Shown piece after piece: positions 33,807-42,187 of a stretch of 64,000 bases of DNA (position 1 is its first letter; the number at the start of each line of letters is the position of its first letter). The DNA is taken from positions 930,001-994,000 of the forward strand of contig NZ_CP060725.1 in NCBI RefSeq assembly GCF_003797775.2, written 5' to 3'. This DNA is from Sphingopyxis sp. OPL5. GTDB taxonomy: Bacteria; Pseudomonadota; Alphaproteobacteria; Sphingomonadales; Sphingomonadaceae. The position numbers and the translations under genes were made by a program. A model generated the notes under the pieces. It was not told the DNA's origin. It worked only from the letters and a program-made list of their open reading frames with translations, and made no database searches.

Positions 33807-34496
33807 ATGAAGACGATCGGCCTGATCGGCGGTTTGAGCTGGGAAAGTTCGGCGCACTATTACCGCCTGATCAACGAGGGGGTGAAGGCGCGGCTCGGCG
33901 GGCTGCATTCGGCGCGCGTGCTGATGCTGTCGCTCGACTTCGCGCCGATCGCCGCGTTGCAGGCGAGCGGCGACTGGGACGTGCTCGACGGACAGATGGC
34001 CGAAGCCGCGAGGTCGCTGACCGCAGGCGGCGCCGAGATGCTGCTGATCTGCGCCAACACGATGCACCTGTGCGCCGAGGCGGCCGAGGCGGCGACCGAC
34101 GTGCCGCTGCTCCATATCGCCGATCCGGCCATCGCCGCGATCCGCGCGGCGGGATATACGCGCGTCGGGCTGCTCGGCACCGCCTTCACGATGGAAAAGC
34201 CCTTTTACACCGGGCGCATGGCGGCCGCCGGGATCGCAGCGATCATCCCCGGCGATGCCGACCGCACGACCGTCCACCGCATCATCTATGACGAACTGGT
34301 GCAGGGTGTGATCCGCGACGAATCGCGCGCCGAATATCGCCGCATCATCGCGGCGCTGATCGCCGACGGCGCCGAGGCGATCGTGCTCGGCTGCACCGAG
34401 ATCATGCTGCTGGTCGATGCGCGCGACAGCGCGGTGCCGCTGTTCGACACGCTGGCGCTGCATGTCGAGGCGGCGGTGGAGATGGCGTTGGCGTGA
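33807..34496 (+). CDS. Aspartate/glutamate racemase family protein
   Basis: A 229-residue cofactor-independent racemase with both catalytic cysteines: Cys82 in ICANTMH and Cys196 in LGCTEI. The N-terminus MKTIGLIGGLSWESSAHYYR is typical of the YgeA/aspartate racemase branch. Substrate is probably Asp, Glu or a related amino acid. Cytosolic; co-transcribed with the preceding IalB-like gene. Confidence 0.9.
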   Translation: MKTIGLIGGLSWESSAHYYRLINEGVKARLGGLHSARVLMLSLDFAPIAALQASGDWDVLDGQMAEAARSLTAGGAEMLLICANTMHLCAEAAEAATDVPLLHIADPAIAAIRAAGYTRVGLLGTAFTMEKPFYTGRMAAAGIAAIIPGDADRTTVHRIIYDELVQGVIRDESRAEYRRIIAALIADGAEAIVLGCTEIMLLVDARDSAVPLFDTLALHVEAAVEMALA

Positions 34497-34581
34497 AGCG
34501 GGGCGCGCGAGAAATGGCGTAATTCCGCCGAACTTAACAGTGAAATCCCGTTTCAGTACTTCGCCAGCGCCCGAGCGCGGC

Positions 34582-34614
34582 AAGCGGGACCCCGGATCAA
34601 GTCCGGGGTGACGA
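34582..34614. repeat. REP family A, single arm
   Basis: AAGCGGGACCCCGGATCAAG followed by TCCGGGGTGACG matches the right arm of the hairpins at 2269-2359 and 8424-8499 but has no partner arm. Confidence 0.7.
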
Positions 34615-34697
34615 AGATTGCTGCCATCGATAAGAATCGGCAGAAAACTGCGCAACTTTACACTGAAATGCCATTCGGGAGCGCGAGGGTAAGCACC

Positions 34698-34752
34698 TAA
34701 GGGCACAAAGGTCCCCGATGCGTGGCGCAAAAATGGGGCCTTTGTGCCCTTA
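34698..34752. terminator. Long perfect hairpin, possible bidirectional terminator
   Basis: TAAGGGCACAAAGG (34698-34711) and CCTTTGTGCCCTTA (34739-34752) are perfect 14-base arms, extended by CCCC/GGGG after one bulged base, around an 18-base loop. It lies between convergent genes. No long T-run follows, so termination is only one option. Confidence 0.5.
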
Positions 34753-34859
34753 AGCAACCCGGTGTCGGCGAAGCCTTTGGGCAGGCGTGCAGCGGATGAT
34801 TTGCCGTTCATCGACCAGCTTGGAGCATGGCGATCTTTTTTAGGAAAGCGATTTTTCGG

Positions 34860-35741
34860 CTACTCCCGCGCCAGCTTCGTCAATTCCTGCGCCAGGAAAT
34901 CGAGCACTGTTCGCACCCGCGGCACATGGCGCAGCCGTTCGTGCGTCAGCAGCCATAGCCCGGTTGTGTCCTCGCTCTTCGGCGGGATGCAGCGGATGAG
35001 GTCGGGTTCGCGATCGGCGAGGAAGGCGGGGAGGATAGTGAGGCCCATGCCCGAGCGCACGCCGGCGAGCAGGCCCGAGGCGCTGTCATATTGCATCACC
35101 ACCGATTCTTCGAGCCCGTACTGGCGCAGCCATGCCTGATAGGGTTCCCAGACCCCGCCGCCGCCGCCGATGAAGGGGTGGGTGGCGAGTTGCTCGCGGC
35201 TGTGCGGGATGCCGTGGCGGTCGGCATAGTCGCGGCTGCTGTAGACCGTCCACGGATTGTCGGCGATGCGGCGTCCGACGAGCCCCGCGCCGGTCGGCTG
35301 CTTGCTGCTGCGGATCGCGATATCGGCGGCGCCCGCCGCAAGGTCGCGCGGCTCGTCGGCGGTGTCGAGGCGGATGTGGATTTCGGGATGTGCCGCGCGC
35401 AGGTCGCGCAGGATCGGCGGCAGGATGGTGACCGCGAAGATTTCCATCGTCGTCAGGCTGACCGTGCCGCCGGCGTCGCGCGAGCGCGCGCCCGCCGCCT
35501 CGCCGAAGCGGTCGGCGGCCTCGCGGACGGCGAGCGCGCTCGCGAGCATCCCCTCGCCCGCCGCGGTGAGCGCGTAGCCGGCCTGTCGCCGTTCGAACAG
35601 GGTGAGTCCGGTCGCCTCCTCGAGCGCGGCGATGCGGCGGGCGACGGTGGTCTGGCTGACGCGCAACGCCTGCGCCGCCGCCAGCGTGCTGCCGGTTTCG
35701 GCGACCGCGAGAAAGGATTTGAGGTCGTTCCAGTCGAACAT
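34860..35741 (-). CDS. LysR-family transcriptional regulator
   Basis: A 293-residue LysR-type regulator: N-terminal winged helix FDWNDLKSFLAVAETGSTLAAAQALRVSQTTVARRIAALE and the effector domain from about residue 90 (GTVSLTTMEIFAVTILPP, GMGLTILPAFLADREPDL). The start MFDWNDL at 35741 is the normal position; ATG 35771 is an alternative. It diverges from the urcA-like gene, which may be its target. Effector unknown. Confidence 0.92.
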   Translation of the reverse strand: MFDWNDLKSFLAVAETGSTLAAAQALRVSQTTVARRIAALEEATGLTLFERRQAGYALTAAGEGMLASALAVREAADRFGEAAGARSRDAGGTVSLTTMEIFAVTILPPILRDLRAAHPEIHIRLDTADEPRDLAAGAADIAIRSSKQPTGAGLVGRRIADNPWTVYSSRDYADRHGIPHSREQLATHPFIGGGGGVWEPYQAWLRQYGLEESVVMQYDSASGLLAGVRSGMGLTILPAFLADREPDLIRCIPPKSEDTTGLWLLTHERLRHVPRVRTVLDFLAQELTKLARE

Positions 35742-35893
35742 GGCGTCTTGTGCGTCATACGCCCGGTGCACGCATTCTGCAATTTTGCAGAATGGCTTCG
35801 CAACATCGTTGCTCCCGCAGCGGCGCGCGGCGGATTATCTGGGTCTCCACCGGCTTCCTCCCCTCCTCTTCAGCCGGCCGAAGGAGACATGAG

Positions 35894-36229
35894 ATGAAAA
35901 AGCTTCTGATCCTCGCCGCGCTGGCCACAGCCTCGTTCGGCCAGCCCGCTTTCGCCCAGACCGCACCGGCCGCCGCGCCGCGCACCGCGGTCGTCCAGCA
36001 TTCGGACCTCGACCTGCGCAGCGAAAGCGGGACGAAGGCGCTCGACCGCCGCATCTGGCGCGCCGTCGTCGAGGTGTGCGGCACCGCGTCGGATTTCGAC
36101 CTTTCGGGCAAGAATGACGTGCGCGAATGCCGCCGCGACACCAAAGCCATCGCGGCGATCGAAGCGAACGCGGTGGTGGCCAGCGCGACGCGCGGCGAAC
36201 CGATCCGGGTCACCTCGATCCAGAAATGA
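35894..36229 (+). CDS. UrcA family protein
   Basis: A 111-residue exported protein with signal peptide (MKKLLILAALATASFGQPAFA) and the UrcA family body: VVQHSDLDLRSESGTKALDRRI, ...VCGTASDFDL and VRECRRDTKAIA with two conserved cysteines. Function unknown; common in sphingomonads and Caulobacterales. AAGGAG eight bases upstream supports ATG 35894. Confidence 0.88.
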   Translation: MKKLLILAALATASFGQPAFAQTAPAAAPRTAVVQHSDLDLRSESGTKALDRRIWRAVVEVCGTASDFDLSGKNDVRECRRDTKAIAAIEANAVVASATRGEPIRVTSIQK

Positions 36230-36245
36230 CGGTTGCCAAGTCCGT

Positions 36246-36638
36246 CTAGGCGCGCGCGTCGAATTCCGACCGCGCGCTTGCTACCTTTTCCAGATTGGCT
36301 TCGGCCCAGGCCCACACCCCGCAAAAGGCTTCGCCCAAGCTGTGGCCGAGGTCGGTCAGGCAATATTCGACTTTCGGCGGGACGACCGGATGCACCGTCC
36401 GCACGACAAGGCCGTCGCGTTCCATCGCGCGCAGGGTCTGGGTCAGCATCTTCTGGCTGATGCCGGGAACGCGGCGCGACAATATGGTGAAGCGGCACGT
36501 TCCGTGATCCTCCAGCTCCTCCAGAACGAGTAGGGTCCATTTGTCGGCGACTCGGCCGATCAGTTCGTTGACCAGCGTTTCGACGCGCGGATCGACCGGC
36601 GCATTGGGATCATAGACGATTTTTTCAGGTGCAGGCAT
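36246..36638 (-). CDS. HxlR-family transcriptional regulator
   Basis: A 130-residue winged-helix regulator with the HxlR pattern: VADKWTLLVLEELEDHGTCRFTILSRRVPGISQKMLTQTLRAMERDGLVVRTVHPVVPPKVEYCLTDLG read in segments across about residues 29-97. One Cys (GTCRF) sits where redox-sensing members can have one. It diverges from an SDR gene across a 114-base region with four phased direct repeats, so it most likely controls that gene and itself. Confidence 0.9.
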   Translation of the reverse strand: MPAPEKIVYDPNAPVDPRVETLVNELIGRVADKWTLLVLEELEDHGTCRFTILSRRVPGISQKMLTQTLRAMERDGLVVRTVHPVVPPKVEYCLTDLGHSLGEAFCGVWAWAEANLEKVASARSEFDARA

Positions 36639-36658
36639 GGCGGAAAATCCAAATCTCT

Positions 36659-36723
36659 CTTTTGGGTAACTATGGCACTTTTGGGTGCCTTCTTTCTTTT
36701 GGAGAGTGTAGGCGTATTTGGGT
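36659..36723. promoter_or_regulatory. Four phased direct repeats between hxlR-type and SDR genes
   Basis: CTTTTGGGT at 36659 and 36678, CTTTTGGAG at 36696 and TATTTGGGT at 36715 recur every 18-19 bases in the same orientation. GGCAC-TTTTGG-GTGCC (36674-36689) adds an inverted element around the second copy. HxlR proteins are known to use direct repeats, so this is the probable operator array. Confidence 0.55.
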
Positions 36724-36752
36724 CTTCTCACCATCCCCCAAGGAGACAGACC

Positions 36753-37496
36753 ATGAAAACTACCGGCAACACCATCCTCGTTTCGGGCGGCGGCTCGGGC
36801 ATCGGGCTGGCGCTCGCGCAGCGCTGGCACGACGCGGGCAACCGCGTCATCATCACCGGGCGCAACGCCGCAAAGCTGGACGCGGCGATCGCGGGGCGGG
36901 CGAACATGGCGGCGGTGACGCTCGACGTCACCGATGCCGATGCAATCGCGGCCTTCGCCAAGGACATCGTCGCGCGCTTTCCCGCGCTCAATATCTTGGT
37001 GAACAATGCCGGCATCATGAGCGCCGAGGATGCCAGCGCCAAGCGCGACCTGGCGCAGGCCGAGGCGACCGTCGTCACCAACATCCTCGGCCCGATCCGC
37101 CTGACCGACGCTCTGGTCGACCATCTGGCGGCGCAACAGGATGCCGCGATCATCAATGTGACGTCGGGGCTGGCGTTCGTGCCGCTGCCCAAGGCGCCGA
37201 CCTATTCGGCGACCAAGGCGGCGCTGCACAGCTATTCGGTGGCGCTGCGTATCCAACTGGAGGGCAAGGTCGAGGTGATCGAACTGGCACCGCCCGCGGT
37301 GCGCACCGACCTGACCCCCGGCCAGTCGACGCGCGAGGGCTATATGCCGCTCGATGAGTTCGCCGACGAGGTGATGAGCCTGTTCGCGGTCGAACCGACG
37401 CCTGCGGAAATCCTGGTGCAGAATGTCCTGCCGCTGCGCAATGCCGAGGCGAACGGGAATGTCCCCGCGGTTCTGGGGATGTTGAAGTCGCTGTAG
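36753..37496 (+). CDS. SDR family oxidoreductase (DltE-like)
   Basis: A 247-residue short-chain dehydrogenase: VSGGGSGIGLALAQRW cofactor site, NNAGIMSAED, catalytic Ser in NVTSGLAF, YSATKAAL active site, and the ELAPPAVRTDL segment of the DltE/YdfG-like group. AAGGAGA precedes ATG 36753. Substrate unknown; control by the divergent HxlR protein suggests induction by an electrophile, quinone or aldehyde, which is inference. Confidence 0.92.
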   Translation: MKTTGNTILVSGGGSGIGLALAQRWHDAGNRVIITGRNAAKLDAAIAGRANMAAVTLDVTDADAIAAFAKDIVARFPALNILVNNAGIMSAEDASAKRDLAQAEATVVTNILGPIRLTDALVDHLAAQQDAAIINVTSGLAFVPLPKAPTYSATKAALHSYSVALRIQLEGKVEVIELAPPAVRTDLTPGQSTREGYMPLDEFADEVMSLFAVEPTPAEILVQNVLPLRNAEANGNVPAVLGMLKSL

Positions 37497-37503
37497 GCCA
37501 CAG

Positions 37504-37573
37504 GTCATTGCGAGCGAAGCGAAGCAATCCGGAGCGACGCGCACTCCGGATTGCCGCGTCGCTCGCAATGACG
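37504..37573. repeat. REP-like inverted repeat, family B copy 2
   Basis: GTCATTGCGAGCGAAGCGAA and the matching right arm ending CAATGACG form a hairpin directly 3' of the SDR gene. Confidence 0.85.
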
Positions 37574-37722
37574 AGGGTGTTTCGCACTCCGAATGGGACA
37601 CTTAGTTACATAAGCGCTTGCCCCCCCTCCCCCATTGGCGCATGATCGTCCTCGAACGATACGGAAGACGCCCTCACGGCGCGCCGTTCGGTCGCAACGG
37701 CAATGGAGAGGGAGATGCCGGA

Positions 37723-38067
37723 ATGACTGTAGTAAGCCGCTGTGATGCGGAAGCCCGCGAGCGGCACCGGACGCTCGATTTCATCGGCCTGCGCGCGCAC
37801 GCGACGACGGTCGGGCTGATCCAGCTGTGCGAGGAATTGCTCAACGCCGGGATCTTGAACCCCGACGCGCTCGAACGGATCAAGGGCGCGATCCGCTCCG
37901 AACTGACCGTCAGCAACGCCCGAATTTCGAACCAGCCGACCTTTGACGACACACTGAAACGCCGGCTCGACGCGATTTTCCCGAAATGCCCCGGGGAACC
38001 GCCCGCGGAGCATGTCGGCCCGCTCGAACAGTTCGAAGAAGCGCTGGGCGAGACGCGCGCGCATTGA
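37723..38067 (+). CDS. Conserved hypothetical protein
   Basis: A 114-residue soluble protein, MTVVSRCDAEARERHRTLDF..., with mainly helical content, LIQLCEELLNAGIL and ISNQPTFDDTLKRRLDAIFP. I recall close wording in other sphingomonads, but no function. GAGGGAG lies about 12 bases before ATG 37723; an upstream ATG at 37618 would add a basic leader without support. Followed by a terminator-like hairpin. Confidence 0.65.
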   Translation: MTVVSRCDAEARERHRTLDFIGLRAHATTVGLIQLCEELLNAGILNPDALERIKGAIRSELTVSNARISNQPTFDDTLKRRLDAIFPKCPGEPPAEHVGPLEQFEEALGETRAH

Positions 38068-38076
38068 CCTCACACC

Positions 38077-38105
38077 GCCCCTCTCCTGACGGGGAGGGGC
38101 TTGTC
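38077..38105 (+). terminator. Terminator-like GC hairpin
   Basis: GCCCCTCTCC (38077-38086), TGAC loop, GGGGAGGGGC (38091-38100), then TTGTC. One mismatch in the stem. It separates the hypothetical gene from the rlmN promoter. Confidence 0.6.
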
Positions 38106-38106
38106 A

Positions 38107-38135
38107 TTGCCTAAACGCGGCTTCCGCCCTATAGG
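38107..38135 (+). promoter_or_regulatory. rlmN promoter, near-leaderless
   Basis: TTGCCT (38107-38112) and TATAGG (38130-38135) are 17 bases apart; predicted initiation is within about three bases of ATG 38145. CCCTATAGGG around the -10 is itself a palindrome. Confidence 0.55.
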
Positions 38136-38144
38136 GCCGCGATC

Positions 38145-39389
38145 ATGCAGATCCCCGGCCATATCGACCCCGTTACCACGGGCACCGTCCCCTTGCGCGG
38201 CGGCAACCGCATCGACCTCGTCGGGCTGACCCGCGACGCCATCGGTGGCGTGCTGGTCGAGGCGGGACTCGACGCCAAGGCAGCGAAGCTGCGCGCCAAG
38301 CAGATCTGGCACTGGATCTATCACCGCGGGGTCACCGATTTCGAGGCGATGACCGATATCGCCAAGACGATGCGCCCGTGGCTGACCGACCGCTTCATCA
38401 TCGGCCGCCCGACGGTGCGCGAGGCGCAGGTGTCGAGCGACGGCACCCGCAAATGGCTGCTCGCCGCCGCCGACGGCCAGGAATATGAGATGGTCTTCAT
38501 CCCCGACGCCGATCGGGGAACGCTCTGCGTGTCGAGCCAGGTCGGCTGCACGCTGAATTGTCGTTTCTGTCACACCGGAACGATGCGGCTGGTGCGCAAC
38601 CTCGCGGCGGGCGAGATCGTCGGGCAGGTGATGCTGGCGCGCGACGAACTCGGCGAATGGCCCAAGGGCACGATGGCCGGCTTTGGCCCCGATCCCGAGG
38701 ACGACGACGAGGACGAAGGCGGTCATTATACCGCCGACGGCCGCATCCTGACCAACATCGTGATGATGGGCATGGGTGAACCGCTGTATAATTTCGAAGA
38801 GGTCAAGGGCGCGCTCAAGATCGTCATGGACGGCGACGGCCTCGCGCTGTCGCGGCGCCGGATCACGCTGTCGACGAGCGGCGTCGTGCCGATGATGGCG
38901 CGCGCGGGCGAAGAGATCGGGGTCAACCTCGCGGTGTCGCTCCATGCGGTATCGAAGGAAATCCGCGACGAGATCGTGCCGCTCAACCGCAAATATGGCA
39001 TCGAGGAACTGCTGCAGGCGTGCGCCGACTATCCGGGCGCCGGCAATTCGCGGCGGATCACCTTCGAATATGTGATGCTGAAGGACAAGAACGACAGCGA
39101 CGACGATGCGCGCGAGTTGGTGCGGCTGATCCGGGAATATGGGCTGCACGCCAAGGTCAATCTGATTCCGTTCAATCCCTGGCCCGGCGCCATGTACGAA
39201 TGTTCGACGCCCGAGCGGGTGCGCGCGTTCAGCAACCTGATCTTCAAGAGCGGGATTTCGGCGCCGGTGCGCACCCCGCGCGGGCGCGACATCATGGCGG
39301 CGTGCGGGCAGCTGAAAAGCGCCGCGACCAAGCCGACGCGCGCCGAACTCGACCGCATCGCGGAAGAGAAGCAGGCGGCACTGGGCTGA
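38145..39389 (+). CDS. rlmN: Dual-specificity 23S rRNA/tRNA adenine C2-methyltransferase RlmN
   Basis: A radical-SAM methylase that modifies A2503 of 23S rRNA and A37 of some tRNAs. The 414-residue protein has the cluster motif CTLNCRFC (Cys135, 139, 142), [18 protein letters not shown], and the methyl-carrying Cys387 in MAACGQL. The stretch [11 protein letters not shown] at about 183-193 is an acidic insert seen in sphingomonad RlmN. Confidence 0.96.
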   Translation: MQIPGHIDPVTTGTVPLRGGNRIDLVGLTRDAIGGVLVEAGLDAKAAKLRAKQIWHWIYHRGVTDFEAMTDIAKTMRPWLTDRFIIGRPTVREAQVSSDGTRKWLLAAADGQEYEMVFIPDADRGTLCVSSQVGCTLNCRFCHTGTMRLVRNLAAGEIVGQVMLARDELGEWPKGTMAGFGPDPEDDDEDEGGHYTADGRILTNIVMMGMGEPLYNFEEVKGALKIVMDGDGLALSRRRITLSTSGVVPMMARAGEEIGVNLAVSLHAVSKEIRDEIVPLNRKYGIEELLQACADYPGAGNSRRITFEYVMLKDKNDSDDDARELVRLIREYGLHAKVNLIPFNPWPGAMYECSTPERVRAFSNLIFKSGISAPVRTPRGRDIMAACGQLKSAATKPTRAELDRIAEEKQAALG

Positions 39390-39398
39390 CAACCCCTC

Positions 39399-39440
39399 CC
39401 TGTGTTGCAAAAACAACACAGGTAAGAAAATTGTCACAAT
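39399..39440. promoter_or_regulatory. Hairpin and small palindrome before the outer-membrane protein gene
   Basis: CCTGTGTTG (39399-39407) and CAACACAGG (39414-39422) are perfect nine-base arms, probably the rlmN terminator although no T-run follows. ATTGT-C-ACAAT (39430-39440) just after it is a short palindrome that overlaps a TTGTCA -35-like box for the next gene. Confidence 0.45.
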
Positions 39441-39538
39441 CTGAATGATCCGTTCATTGAAGCGACAGCCGAAAACGCCATTTAGGCGGCGGGTCGCGTT
39501 CCAAGGGACGCGTCCCGTCACTAATAAAGGAAAACAAA

Positions 39539-39997
39539 ATGAAGAAATTCGCAGTTGCAGCCGCTCTCCTCTCGGCCGTTGTCGCAACCCCCTCGTTCGC
39601 TGCCGAAGGCGGCGAAGGCCATGTCGAAGTTCGCGGCGGCCTGATCACCGGCAACGGGATCGACGAAGGCACGCTCGGCCTCGCAGCAGGCTATGATTTC
39701 GACCTCGGCAGCACCGCGTTCGTCGGCGCCGAAGTCGCCGGCGACAAGGTCCTCGTCGATGGCGCGGATGTCCAGTTCTCGGCCGGCGGCCGCATCGGTG
39801 CCAAGCTCGGCACGAGCGGCAAGCTGTACGCCACCGGTGGTTACACCTTCAGCGACATCGACGATCCCTATGTCGGTGCCGGCTACCAGCACAAGTTCGG
39901 TTCGAACGTGTACGGCAAGGTCGAATATCGCCACCAGTTCATCAGCAACTTCGGCGACTTCGACAGCTTCGTCGCCGGCGTCGGCTTCGCTTTCTGA
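39539..39997 (+). CDS. Small outer-membrane beta-barrel protein
   Basis: A 152-residue exported protein: MKKFAVAAALLSAVVATPSFA signal peptide, then alternating strands ending in FVAGVGFAF with a C-terminal Phe, the outer-membrane insertion signal. It resembles the Ag43/OmpA-like OmpW-sized barrels of sphingomonads (VEVRGGLITG, LAAGYDFDLG, YGKVEYRHQF). AAAGGA upstream of ATG 39539 and a strong terminator behind it suggest an abundant single-gene transcript. Confidence 0.85.
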   Translation: MKKFAVAAALLSAVVATPSFAAEGGEGHVEVRGGLITGNGIDEGTLGLAAGYDFDLGSTAFVGAEVAGDKVLVDGADVQFSAGGRIGAKLGTSGKLYATGGYTFSDIDDPYVGAGYQHKFGSNVYGKVEYRHQFISNFGDFDSFVAGVGFAF

Positions 39998-40022
39998 TTT
40001 TTCGGAAACCGAATGAAACAGG

Positions 40023-40053
40023 AAGGGCGGCCCCGCGGGGTCGCCCTTTTTCG
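40023..40053 (+). terminator. Rho-independent terminator
   Basis: AAGGGCGGCCCC (40023-40034), GC, GGGGTCGCCCTT (40037-40048) with one wobble, then a T-run. It ends the outer-membrane protein gene. Confidence 0.9.
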
Positions 40054-40097
40054 TTGGGGGTGATGATGGATGGCGGGTTCTGGGCGTTAGCAGGCGT

Positions 40098-40252
40098 TTA
40101 AATCCTCCCTGTGGCGAAGCCATGGGGAGGGGGACCGCGCCCGAAGGGCGTGGTGGAGGGGCCGAAAGGTCGCGCGACGCTTACGGCGTCGGCCCCTCCG
40201 TCAGCGCTTCGCGCTGCCACCTCCCCATCGCTGCGCGACAGGGAGGATTTAA
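40098..40252. repeat. Compound palindromic repeat, family D long copy
   Basis: TTAAATCCTCCCTGT at the left end and ACAGGGAGGATTTAA at the right end are perfect arms of a 155-base element. Inside are more nested hairpins (GACCGCGCCCGAAGGGCG..., GGAGGGGCCG.../...CGGCCCCTCC). The outer arms match the short hairpin at 10003-10036. No coding frame; it is a REP/BIME-like element between convergent genes. Confidence 0.75.
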
Positions 40253-40330
40253 GGACCGTCCGCTCCCACCCCAAAGCCGTCGTCCCGGGATGATTCCGCA
40301 AGCGCCACCATCACCCGATATCGACCGCCG

Positions 40331-41395
40331 TCAGTTCTGGAACACCGCCGCCGTGCCCGGCTTGACCATCTGTGCGAGGCGCGCGGCGTCCCAGTTGGTG
40401 AGGCGGACGCAGCCATGGCTTTCGGCGCGGCCGATGGTGTGGGGTTCGTTGGTGCCGTGGATGCCATAATGCGGCTTGTTGAGGTCGAGCCAGACGACCC
40501 CGACCGGACCGTTGGGGCCGGGTTGCAGCAATTGCGCCTCCTTGTTGTCGCTGACGTCTCAGAACAGCTTGGGGTTGTAATGGAAGTCGGGATTGCGGCT
40601 GACCCCTTTGATCTTCCATGTCCCGATCGGCAGCGGGTCGCGATGGCTGCCCATCGTCGCCGGAAATAAAGCAATGAGCTTTCCGTCGGCGTCATAGGCC
40701 TTGAGCACGCCCTCGCTCTCGTCGACGACCAGCTTGTCGGCGGCTGGCTGGGTCGCGGCGACCCCCAGCTTCTGCAAGGTCGCGCCCCAGCCGCGCGGAT
40801 CGTCGGCGGCGGGCAGCGGATCGACGTCGGGGATGTTCGGCACGCGCAGGACCTTGCCCGCCCCGACCGGCGTTTCGGGGGTGTTGAGCGCGACGATCGT
40901 TTCGGGGGTGGTGTGGAAGCGCTCGGCGAGCGCTTCCATCAGGTTGCGATAGCCGAGCGCGGGAAGCTTCGCCTGATCGGCCGCGTCCTCGGGAAAGTCA
41001 GGAACGAAGGGTCCGGCCGCGAAGGCGGCGGGGATGACGACGAGGCGCGTCGCGGCGACATTGTTCCACTGCTGCATCTTCGCGAGCGTCGCGTCGTCGA
41101 GCTTGCCGCTTTCGTCGAGATCGTGCGCCGCCTGGAAACCACGCAGCGCCGCGACATAGGATTGCCCCTCCTTGCCGTCGATCGCGCCCGGCGAAAAGCC
41201 GAGCTGGGCGAGGATCACCTGCGCGCGCAGGACCGGCGGTTCGGCGAAGGGCGTCGTCGCCTTGGCATCGGTAAAGCGGAGCGTGCCGGAATCGGCCGCA
41301 GCGGCGCGCTCGGTGGGTTTGTCATTCGGGCTTTCGGAGGGAGAATTGCATCCGGCAATGAGGATAAAGGCAGGCAAACAGGCAAAAATTTTCAC
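40331..41395 (-). pseudogene. L,D-transpeptidase (YkuD) with PG-binding domain, broken by TGA
   Basis: A 354-codon gene: GTG 41395 with AGGAG six bases upstream, lipoprotein signal with lipobox IAGC, a PG_binding_1 domain (about 55-105), a LysM-like segment, and a YkuD domain from about 240. Codon 279 is TGA (40561-40559) in NPKLF-stop-DVSDNKEAQLLQPGPNGPVGV, where relatives have Trp (LFWDV). The catalytic part YGIHGT ... ESHGCVR lies beyond the stop and stays in frame to 40331. The truncated 278-residue product cannot crosslink peptidoglycan. TGG to TGA is one G-to-A change; readthrough, decay or sequence error are open. Confidence 0.8.
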
Positions 41396-41530
41396 GCGAT
41401 GCTCCTGTGACGGGTTCGGCTTACCAACGTCGTGCGCCCGCGATGGATGCAAGGCAGGGTACCGGCCCGGCTTGTCTGCTCGTTGCTGCGGCGCTAGCGC
41501 GGAGGCCGGGCGACGCGACAGGAGGGCGGC

Positions 41531-42178
41531 ATGGGCTATGCGATCGACGCGGTGCTGACCGGCAAGGCGCGCGTTTTCGGCGACAAGGGCGAGCCGAGCG
41601 CGATCGCCAAAACCCCCGTCATCGGGCCGTTGCGGGTCGGACCGCTGGGCATCGCGGGCGACGAGCAGGCCGACCTCACCGTCCATGGCGGCACCGACAA
41701 GGCGATCCACCATTATCCGCGCGATCATTATGCCTGGTGGGCGGACGCGCTGGACGATCATGAACTGCTTGGTGCGCCCGGCGCGTTCGGGGAGAATATC
41801 TCGACCGCGGGGCTGGTCGAGCAGGAAGCGTGCATCGGCGACCGTTACCGGTTGGGCAGCGCGCTGGTCGAGATCAGCCAAGGGCGCCAGCCGTGCTGGA
41901 AGCTCGGTCATCGTTTCGGCGTCGCGAGCGTGCCCGCGACGGTGGTCAGGACGCAGCGCAGCGGCTGGTATTATCGCGTGGTCGAAGAGGGCGTGGTCAT
42001 GGCGGGCGACCGGTTGGAACTGGTGGGGCGTCCGTTGCCCGACTGGAGCGTCGCGCGGGTGTTCGGGCTGTTGATCGGCGGCGCGGGCAAGCGCGAACCC
42101 GCGGCGCTGCGCGAGCTGGCGGAGATGGATGTGCTGGCCGAAACCTGGCGGGTGCGGGCAGGGAAATTGCTCGCTTAA
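41531..42178 (+). CDS. MOSC domain protein (YiiM-like)
   Basis: A 215-residue protein with a MOSC domain (about 30-165: DLTVHGGTDKAIHHYPRDHY, FGENISTAGL, catalytic-type Cys in RQPCWKLGHRFG) and a C-terminal 3-alpha segment, the YiiM arrangement. YiiM proteins reduce hydroxylated purines and related N-hydroxy compounds with the molybdenum cofactor. AGGAGGGCGGC directly before ATG 41531 is a strong ribosome site. It diverges from the broken L,D-transpeptidase. Confidence 0.9.
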   Translation: MGYAIDAVLTGKARVFGDKGEPSAIAKTPVIGPLRVGPLGIAGDEQADLTVHGGTDKAIHHYPRDHYAWWADALDDHELLGAPGAFGENISTAGLVEQEACIGDRYRLGSALVEISQGRQPCWKLGHRFGVASVPATVVRTQRSGWYYRVVEEGVVMAGDRLELVGRPLPDWSVARVFGLLIGGAGKREPAALRELAEMDVLAETWRVRAGKLLA

Positions 42179-42187
42179 AATGGGGTT

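Larger units (their letters stand above)
34497..34859. other. 363-base gap between convergent genes
   Basis: No gene found. It holds a single family-A REP arm (34582-34614), two related motifs AACTTAACAGTGAAAT and AACTTTACACTGAAAT about 120 bases apart on either side of that arm, and a long hairpin at 34698-34752. It reads like an accumulation site of small repeats between the racemase and LysR genes. Confidence 0.5.
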
